From: JBARRO01 sp049644265
Lineage (GTDB): Bacteria; Bacteroidota; Ignavibacteria; UBA10030
Direction: 5' to 3'
Assembly (NCBI GenBank): GCA_049644265.1
Contig: JBARRO010000020.1
Location: 1 to 29,668, forward strand
DNA length: 29,668 nucleotides
Positions 24,671 through 29,668 of this stretch are shown piece after piece. The translations under genes were made by a program, and so were the position numbers. Below the pieces are notes generated by a model, which saw nothing but the letters and a program-made list of their open reading frames with translations, was not told the DNA's origin and ran no database searches. Position 1 is the stretch's first letter. Each line of letters begins with the position of its first letter.

Positions 24671-25571
24671 TGAACCAGTCCTTAGTCGCTTCGAGCCACA
24701 GGAATAGCCCTTTCCATTGACCAAATCGGGCATAGTGGCGATGGATTGTTCTGTCGTTCACTTTTCTTCCCCCATAGTGCATTTCGGCGAACTTGCCTCT
24801 GAGCCATGAGTCCAGGGCGAGGTAATCGTGGCGTCCCATTAGTCGAAGAATGTTCCCCGCGGCATATTCGCCGACGCCTTTGACTGAAACCACGTGTTCG
24901 TAGAGTTCCTCAGTCGGAAGCGGTGAGGTCGCCCAGGATTCGACATCGAGATTTCCCGAGGCAACTCGTTCGGCAAATTCGATGAGATACGGAGACCGGT
25001 ATCCCGCATGGATTTTCTTCCGAATGAACGACTCCCGTGCCCCGGCGATCGCCTCCGGCTTGGGAAACGTTGCTGATCCGTTGAAGTGGTCCCCGAACTC
25101 GCGGTTCAGATTTTCTACCATCACAGCCGTCAGAGCCCAGCTGCAATTCGTGGTGCAGAGCATCTTGACGACGTCTTCAAAAACTGTAGGGGAGCGAAGG
25201 AGCCGTCCGGCCCGGACTTTGGCGATCCAGCGAAATTCGGGATAACGTTTTGACTCCCGGTGAAAATCCGTCAAATCCGATGTCAAAAACAGGCAATGGG
25301 AAAGCTGCGAAAGAACCTCCGCATATTGTTGCTTCGTGAGTTTTCGTTCGGACTGAACATCGACGATAACTTTGTCGGGAATCCCCCGCAACGTGCAATG
25401 TGCAATTGTTCCGTCGTCCAAACTGAGCAAGCGGAATAACAGCTCCTTCTCTTTGTCAAATCCAAACGGTGGCAGGTCACACCAGCCGTGGCTGTGAGCA
25501 GTCCTCCAGAAGCTGAAGTCGGGAGGAGTAAGAAGCGACAGGGAAGAGGAGAAGAGAGGTGGCTTAACCAT
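24663..25571 (-). CDS. HhH-GPD family DNA glycosylase (AlkA/OGG1-like, probably monofunctional)
   Basis: A 302-residue base-excision repair enzyme. The N-terminal half resembles the AlkA/OGG1 beta domain. SPTVFEDVVKMLCTTNCSW (127-145) is the first helical block of the fold. The helix-hairpin-helix is SVKGVGEYAAGN (229-240), and catalytic Asp254 lies in LALDSWLRG. The position of the OGG1 Schiff-base Lys within the hairpin (GVGTK) is Tyr here (GVGEY), so no lyase activity is expected and it should act by simple hydrolysis like AlkA. Lesion specificity (alkylated or oxidised purine) is not readable. It heads a minus-strand trio with the hydrolase and a small helical protein. The SD at ATG 25571 is poor. 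Confidence 0.9.
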   Translation of the reverse strand: MVKPPLFSSSLSLLTPPDFSFWRTAHSHGWCDLPPFGFDKEKELLFRLLSLDDGTIAHCTLRGIPDKVIVDVQSERKLTKQQYAEVLSQLSHCLFLTSDLTDFHRESKRYPEFRWIAKVRAGRLLRSPTVFEDVVKMLCTTNCSWALTAVMVENLNREFGDHFNGSATFPKPEAIAGARESFIRKKIHAGYRSPYLIEFAERVASGNLDVESWATSPLPTEELYEHVVSVKGVGEYAAGNILRLMGRHDYLALDSWLRGKFAEMHYGGRKVNDRTIHRHYARFGQWKGLFLWLEATKDWFNA

Positions 25572-25596
25572 TGATTCATTAAGGAGCGGACAGTCT

Positions 25597-25655
25597 CGAG
25601 TTTCGGGTTTAAGGTTTCGGGTTTAAGAAATTCAACTTGAAACTCGAAACCCGCC
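25597..25655. repeat. 14-nt tandem GTTTCGGGTTTAAG x2 with inverted partner
   Basis: GTTTCGGGTTTAAG occurs twice in tandem without a mismatch (25600-25613 and 25614-25627). A near-inverted copy, CTTGAAACTCGAAACCC, follows at ~25636-25652, so the region can fold as a hairpin. It lies in the divergent region between the glycosylase and the ABC operon and is probably a dispersed intergenic repeat or a complex 5' leader element. Confidence 0.6.
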
Positions 25656-25759
25656 TTTGTTTCGCCGCAGTCCAATATATGCACCCGCCCAGGGAAATGC
25701 AAAGCTCGTTGTTTGTGCATAATTGAAGATTTGTTGCTAGATTGCGCGGCAGTTATTGT

Positions 25760-25772
25760 GTCACTCAGTGAC
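25760..25772. promoter_or_regulatory. Perfect palindrome GTCACT-C-AGTGAC upstream of ABC operon
   Basis: A 6+1+6 nt perfect palindrome ends 21 nt before the ATG of the ABC ATPase gene. Its position suits a repressor operator or a small mRNA hairpin near the translation start. No regulator gene is adjacent, so the role is inferred only. Confidence 0.4.
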
Positions 25773-25793
25773 TTCAAGTAACTCACAGAACAA

Positions 25794-26747
25794 ATGATCG
25801 TGAAACATGCACTTGAGGTGAAGAACCTCGTCAAGGTGTACGAGAAGCGGGGACATGAGCCGGTCAGGGCTCTGAACGGTGTTTCATTCTCCGTCCGCTC
25901 GGGAGAGATCTTTGGTCTCTTGGGGCCGAATGGCGCGGGTAAATCAACAACGCTCAAAATTCTCACAACATTGATCAAACCAACCGAAGGATCAGCTTCG
26001 GTACTTGGTTACGACGTGGTCAAGCAGTCCCTGGAGGCTCGTCGCCAGATGTGCGTTGTGGTTCAGGAGAATGCCATTGAACTCTATCTTTCGGTCCGAA
26101 ACAACTTTCGGACATTCGGGAGATTTCACGGACTTTCTTCGCACGAAATCGACACACGGTCGGAGAAAGTTGTTGAGCTCTTCGGATTATCCGGGCATCT
26201 CAACGAAAAAGGGATGGATTTGAGCGGAGGGTTGAAACGAAGGGTGCAGGTGGCGAAGATGTTCATGGTAGATACGCCGCTGGTATTCCTCGACGAAGCA
26301 ACAACAGGTATGGACACATTCAACAAGCGAAAAACGATCGAGGCGATCAAAGAGGAATCGAGGAAGGGGAGGACGATTGTTTTGACCACCCATATGCTGG
26401 ACGAAGCGGAAGAGCTTTGTCACTCCGTTGCGATTGTTAACCATGGAAGTGTTATTGCCAAGGGGAGCGTGAATGAAGTAAAGTCGATGGGCCTGCAGCT
26501 GTTTACCGTCTCGATGACGTTTCGAAAGGTAACCAGGAAGGTTCTTGGGCTTATCAACAGGCGAAAACCGATAAAAGTCGGGGTCCTCGGAAATTCTGTG
26601 GAAGTGACAGTACGCGATGCGACGTCCGCCTTGAATATTCTCACTTCGGCGAAACGACTGGGTTCTCTTCTTCACTTCGAGATGAGCACAGCAAGCCTGG
26701 AGGACGTCTTTGTCGAGCTTGTCGACAAGAAGGGGGGCGCAGCATAG
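25794..26747 (+). CDS. ABC-2 type exporter, ATP-binding subunit
   Basis: A 317-residue ATPase of the DrrA/NatA/CcmA type that powers the adjacent permease. Walker A is GPNGAGKST (44-52), the Q-loop Gln91 is in VVQENAIELYLS, the signature is LSGGLKRR (143-150), Walker B is LVFLDE (163-168) with Glu168, and the H-loop is His200 in TTH. The C-terminal ~90 residues form the extra domain usual in drug and polysaccharide exporters of this class. It is fully intact. Its stop overlaps the permease start by one nt (TAGTG), so the two are one operon. The cargo is unknown; antibiotic, lipid or peptide export is typical of relatives. Confidence 0.95.
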   Translation: MIVKHALEVKNLVKVYEKRGHEPVRALNGVSFSVRSGEIFGLLGPNGAGKSTTLKILTTLIKPTEGSASVLGYDVVKQSLEARRQMCVVVQENAIELYLSVRNNFRTFGRFHGLSSHEIDTRSEKVVELFGLSGHLNEKGMDLSGGLKRRVQVAKMFMVDTPLVFLDEATTGMDTFNKRKTIEAIKEESRKGRTIVLTTHMLDEAEELCHSVAIVNHGSVIAKGSVNEVKSMGLQLFTVSMTFRKVTRKVLGLINRRKPIKVGVLGNSVEVTVRDATSALNILTSAKRLGSLLHFEMSTASLEDVFVELVDKKGGAA

Positions 26748-27508
26748 TGAAAGAAGTGCTTGCCGTTTTTTACCGTGAATTCATTCTTCGCAGAACGAGC
26801 CCGTTATGGCTGTTTTTCGACCTGTGCCTGCCGCTCATTTACCTCCTCCTCTTTGGCGTCGGATTCAACAGAGCTTTTGCATCCGGCATTGAAATTGGGG
26901 GCGGCGTCTTCAGTTACAATGATTTTTTTCTCGCGGGCGTCCTGGCCATGTCGTGCTTTGGAAGTGCGATCAACCAATCGTTCGGATTCTTTGTCGACCG
27001 CGACAACGGCATTTTCTATGAGTTTCTGACATATCCCATGACGAGGGCACAATTTCTATTGGGCAAGATTTTGTTTCAATGCGTCATGGCCATCGTGCAG
27101 TGCGTGTTGACGGTCGGCGCCGCCGTTCTGCTCCTTCATGTGACGGTGCGGTGGGAGTTTATTCCATTCGTCTTCATGGGAGTCATGCTCGGCACCGCAG
27201 GGTGGTTCTTCTTTCTCGCGACCTTTGCGTTCCTCATTCGGCGTAACGATACGTTCAACACTGTCATCAACGTTGCGTATTTTGTTCTGATGTTTCTCAG
27301 CAGTCTCTTCTATCCGTTGGAGAAGGTGCCTTCCTGGCTCAGGACGGTCTCGTATGTCAATCCACTGACATGGCACACGGACGCTCTCAGATACTTTACT
27401 GTGGGGATCGGGGAAGCAGGGACGGTCGTCGTCGAAGCCATCCTGTTCGGAGGATTCTTGCTTGTGTCCTTCTGGGTTGCCACGAAGGCGCTTGAAAAAG
27501 CTGTTTGA
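26747..27508 (+). CDS. ABC-2 type exporter, permease subunit
   Basis: A 253-residue integral membrane protein of the ABC2_membrane family with six predicted helices (about 12-36, 52-75, 103-128, 138-160, 170-188 and 225-245). An amphipathic segment with FYEFLTYPMTRAQFLLGKI near 86-104 is the coupling-helix region typical of NodJ/DrrB-type permeases, and the late LSSLFYPLEKVPSWLRTVSYVNPLTWHTDALR-type block (quoted here only in outline; residues ~184-215) is the family signature. Translation starts at GTG 26747, coupled to the ATPase stop. It forms a homodimer with two ATPase subunits by family rule. Cargo not predictable. Confidence 0.94.
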   Translation: MKEVLAVFYREFILRRTSPLWLFFDLCLPLIYLLLFGVGFNRAFASGIEIGGGVFSYNDFFLAGVLAMSCFGSAINQSFGFFVDRDNGIFYEFLTYPMTRAQFLLGKILFQCVMAIVQCVLTVGAAVLLLHVTVRWEFIPFVFMGVMLGTAGWFFFLATFAFLIRRNDTFNTVINVAYFVLMFLSSLFYPLEKVPSWLRTVSYVNPLTWHTDALRYFTVGIGEAGTVVVEAILFGGFLLVSFWVATKALEKAV

Positions 27509-27522
27509 GATTGCCCACGGAA

Positions 27523-27552
27523 AACACGCTCGTGTTCAAATTCAAATGAATT
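27523..27552. repeat. Two adjacent short palindromes after the ABC operon
   Basis: AACACG-CT-CGTGTT (27523-27536) is followed at once by AATTCA-AA-TGAATT (27539-27552); both are perfect 6+2+6 inverted repeats. No T-run follows, so this is at best a weak terminator. Alternatively it may be a regulatory site for the downstream deacetylase gene. The rest of the 108-nt gap shows nothing. Confidence 0.35.
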
Positions 27553-27616
27553 GTCTCATCTGTGACATCTCACATGCTGCCAATCTTGTCATATTCATTA
27601 TCCTTGTCTTCGTACC

Positions 27617-28567
27617 ATGAATCGTGTCGGATTTGTCTATCATCAGGATTTTCTGAGACATGATACTGGCCGTGGTCATCCGGAAAGGAAGGAACGCCTT
27701 GAGGCGGTGACCAAACATCTGAAAGAGATCGGCATGTTGGATAGACTGATTCAGGTCACTCCCGGGCCCGCTCCCCTCGAATGGATTGTCAAAGTCCACC
27801 CCGAGCAGTATGTACATTGGGTGGAGCAGCAGTGCAGGAATGGAGAGACGTTGCTGGATGGAGGCGATACCCACGTGTGCCCTGAGTCGTATACCGTAGC
27901 TCTCCTCGCCTGCGGATCGGTTCTGGAAGCCGTCGACAACGTACTGTCAGCGAAAGTCTCAAGCGCATTTTGTGCAGTTCGTCCGCCGGGTCACCATGCA
28001 GAAACGGCGACCGCCATGGGATTCTGTTTGTTGAATAATGTCGCTGTCGGAGCGAGATACGCGCAGTCCCGGCACTCGGTTGGGCGGATTGCCATTGTCG
28101 ATTGGGACGTCCATCACGGGAACGGCACACAGGAGATCTTCTACGAAGATCCGAGCGTCCTGTACATCAGTCTTCATCAGTATCCACTCTGGCCGGGAAC
28201 CGGTGCAGCCAGTGACACAGGAAGCGGAAAAGGAGAAGGGTACACAGTCAATTGTCCGATGAGGCAGGGGAGCGGCGAACAGGAATACCTGGCTGCATTC
28301 GAAGAGAAAATTCTTCCAGCGCTTCGGTCGTTCCGCCCCGAGTTGCTCCTCATTTCTGCCGGATTTGACGCACACAAAGACGATCCGCTTGCGAATATCC
28401 AGTTGACGGAAGGATCGTTTGGGAAAATGACGAAATTGGTCATTGGGATTGCCGATGAATATTGTGAGGGAAGGATCGTTTCGGTGCTTGAAGGAGGCTA
28501 CAATCTCAACGCTTTGGCACACAGTGTGGAATGTCATCTTCAAACTTTGATGGAGAAGACCGCATGA
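27617..28567 (+). CDS. Histone deacetylase family protein (acetylpolyamine/acuC-like amidohydrolase)
   Basis: A 316-residue zinc-dependent deacetylase of the arginase/HDAC fold. Visible residues are the tandem His126-His127 charge-relay pair in RPPGHHAE, zinc ligands Asp164 and His166 in VDWDVHHGNGT and Asp251 in AGFDAHKDDPL, and transition-state Tyr295 in LEGGYN. All catalytic positions are present, so it should be active. Bacterial relatives remove acetyl groups from polyamines, acetyl-lysine proteins or acetoin-pathway targets; sequence alone does not decide. The start ATG at 27617 lacks a strong SD. Its TGA overlaps the start of the next gene (ATGA), an unexpected coupling of a cytosolic deacetylase with a membrane glycosyltransferase. 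Confidence 0.94.
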   Translation: MNRVGFVYHQDFLRHDTGRGHPERKERLEAVTKHLKEIGMLDRLIQVTPGPAPLEWIVKVHPEQYVHWVEQQCRNGETLLDGGDTHVCPESYTVALLACGSVLEAVDNVLSAKVSSAFCAVRPPGHHAETATAMGFCLLNNVAVGARYAQSRHSVGRIAIVDWDVHHGNGTQEIFYEDPSVLYISLHQYPLWPGTGAASDTGSGKGEGYTVNCPMRQGSGEQEYLAAFEEKILPALRSFRPELLLISAGFDAHKDDPLANIQLTEGSFGKMTKLVIGIADEYCEGRIVSVLEGGYNLNALAHSVECHLQTLMEKTA

Positions 28568-29668
28568 CACTCTTGCTGAGAGTTCAAAGGAGAGTTGAAG
28601 AGATAAGGCCTTCAGTGCTTATCACAATCATCCTTATTGTCCAAACCCTGGTCCATATAAAGTACATGGACCTTCCTCCGATTGGATTTCACCAATGGAG
28701 GCAAACCCAAACTCTGGCCGTGGCTCGGAATTTCTATGAAGAAAACATGAATATTCTTCAGCCCCGCGTGGACGGAAGGGGCCAGTTTACTGGAATTACG
28801 GGAATGGAATTTCCCATCGTGAGTTATGCCATAGCGGTCGGCTACAAGCTCTTTGGATTCAGCAATGTTGTCCAACGGGTTGTGATGCTTCTCTTTAGTT
28901 TTGTGGCCCTCATCGGATGCTTTCTGTTTGCGAAGAAGCTTTTTCATTCGCAATCGCTTGGATTTGCGGCCATGGTGTTTTTGATGTTCAGTCCACTGTT
29001 TTGTTACTACTCAATCGTGGTTCTCCCGGACCTTCCGTCGCTCGCCTTTGCATTCCTGAGTCTCTCGTTCTTCCTTTCCTATCAGGAGTCGGGGCCGTCT
29101 TCTTCCCCGCCCTATCTCTATGCTGTAGTGTTATTGACATTCCTAGTATCTGTTCTTATTAAAGTCTATGCGCTCGCGATCCTGCCATTCTTTGTTTACA
29201 GCATATGGAAAAGAGAACGCGACGAATCTGAAAGGATCTTTGAGCTGGCAGCTATAGGGTTTGTTGTCGTCCTTGCAGGCCTGTGGTATCTGTATGCACG
29301 TTATCTCAGTGACACCTACCATAACTACGATTTTCGGTTGAATGCGAATTTTCCCTATCCGCTCGATGTTGTGCTTCCTGTGCTGAAGAAAGTCTTTGTC
29401 CAATGGTTGCCGGAATTGTTCATCAACTATGCGGAATTTGTTTTCTTTTGTGTGGGGATTTTCATTCTGACGCGGGGAACAGTCATGCCTGTAGGACGTT
29501 TCGTCCTGTTGTATCTCAGCGTGTTTGCCCTTTACGCAATTGCATTCCTCCCGATGTTTGAGATCCACGACTATTATGCGATCCCTGCGCTTCCCATGCT
29601 GGTCGTTCTCACGACAGTCGGTTTTGCTCATCTTGTGACCCGGTCTGAGTTTCTGCTATGGGTTCGAT
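28564..29668 (+). CDS. GT39/ArnT-like membrane glycosyltransferase (3' end outside window)
   Basis: The frame is open from ATG 28564 to the window end (368 codons), coupled by ATGA to the deacetylase gene. A first membrane helix (~18-33) is followed by GFHQWRQTQTLAVARNFYEENM, the early periplasmic loop typical of PMT/ArnT-type GT-C enzymes (catalytic Asp/Glu usually lies here), and by at least seven further hydrophobic helices. VVLPDLPSLAFAFLSLS and FEIHDYYAIPALPM are also common in this family. These enzymes move sugars from polyprenyl-phosphate carriers to lipid A, proteins or glycans at the outer face of the inner membrane. The usual catalytic Asp in the first loop is not evident: the segment reads His-Gln-Trp-Arg. 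The acceptor is unknown. Confidence 0.88.
   Translation, partial: MTLLLRVQRRVEEIRPSVLITIILIVQTLVHIKYMDLPPIGFHQWRQTQTLAVARNFYEENMNILQPRVDGRGQFTGITGMEFPIVSYAIAVGYKLFGFSNVVQRVVMLLFSFVALIGCFLFAKKLFHSQSLGFAAMVFLMFSPLFCYYSIVVLPDLPSLAFAFLSLSFFLSYQESGPSSSPPYLYAVVLLTFLVSVLIKVYALAILPFFVYSIWKRERDESERIFELAAIGFVVVLAGLWYLYARYLSDTYHNYDFRLNANFPYPLDVVLPVLKKVFVQWLPELFINYAEFVFFCVGIFILTRGTVMPVGRFVLLYLSVFALYAIAFLPMFEIHDYYAIPALPMLVVLTTVGFAHLVTRSEFLLWVR

Noticed and set aside
25283..25978. 231-codon minus-strand frame crossing the glycosylase/ABC divergent region
   Set aside because: It reads through an intergenic repeat and overlaps real genes on both sides; composition is not protein-like.
1..29668. tRNA, rRNA, CRISPR array, insertion sequence, attachment site or phage genes
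   Set aside because: I looked for clover-leaf ends, evenly spaced repeats, transposase motifs and integrase residues and found none; a tRNAscan/Infernal run would be needed to exclude small RNAs.

Overview
The window reads as a contiguous piece of chromosome from a bacterium of the Bacteroidota/FCB group, plausibly an Ignavibacteria- or Chlorobi-related lineage. The best taxonomic clue is the C-terminal domain of the FG-GAP protein (3586-5127). It begins with the Gln-Asn-Phe-Pro-Asn-Pro-Phe-Asn-Pro-Ser signature of type IX secretion (T9SS) sorting domains. Frequent signal peptides, a class II lipoprotein and many weak ribosome binding sites fit this. No rRNA, tRNA, CRISPR array, transposase, phage gene or integrase was seen; the lineage is an inference.

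Layout. (1) 1-5127, minus strand: two co-directional surface-protein genes 11 nt apart, an FG-GAP/T9SS protein followed by a very large modular protein. The latter has a glycoside-hydrolase-like barrel, a parallel beta-helix and a TPR-like tail, and leaves the window at base 1. Their 339-nt upstream region holds a strong hairpin, an inverted repeat, a promoter-like pair and a possible leader ORF. (2) 5467-13711, minus strand: a penicillin-binding protein 1C gene behind a thioester-containing bacterial alpha-2-macroglobulin gene, the familiar periplasmic defence/repair pair. (3) 14036-21876, plus strand: a compact run of mostly housekeeping genes: a plsY-like acyltransferase, an HtrA/DegS-like protease, purB, an aldehyde dehydrogenase, L-lysine 6-transaminase (lat), nadE and rsmI. 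Several overlap or are a few nt apart. The dehydrogenase and lat together would convert lysine to alpha-aminoadipate. (4) 21970-22923: an unrecognised lipoprotein gene ending in a clear intrinsic terminator. (5) 23089-23382: two tiny plus-strand genes, one with a strong Shine-Dalgarno (SD) sequence, the other encoding a one-helix membrane protein. (6) 23442-25571, minus strand: a translationally coupled trio of HhH DNA glycosylase, alpha/beta hydrolase and small helical protein. (7) 25794-27508, plus strand: an ABC-2 exporter (ATPase plus permease). (8) 27617-29668, plus strand: a histone-deacetylase-family hydrolase overlapping by 4 nt a GT39/ArnT-like membrane glycosyltransferase cut by the window end.

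Most of the window is ordinary core genome, and I do not see a convincing undescribed multi-gene system. The points worth a second look are: the modular surface protein and its leader region; a palindromic intergenic repeat family present at two sites, one of which encodes the tail of a protein; a PBP1C gene whose membrane anchor is only encoded if translation starts at a CTG codon; a PlsY homologue with altered signature residues; and the micro-gene pair at 23.1-23.4 kb.
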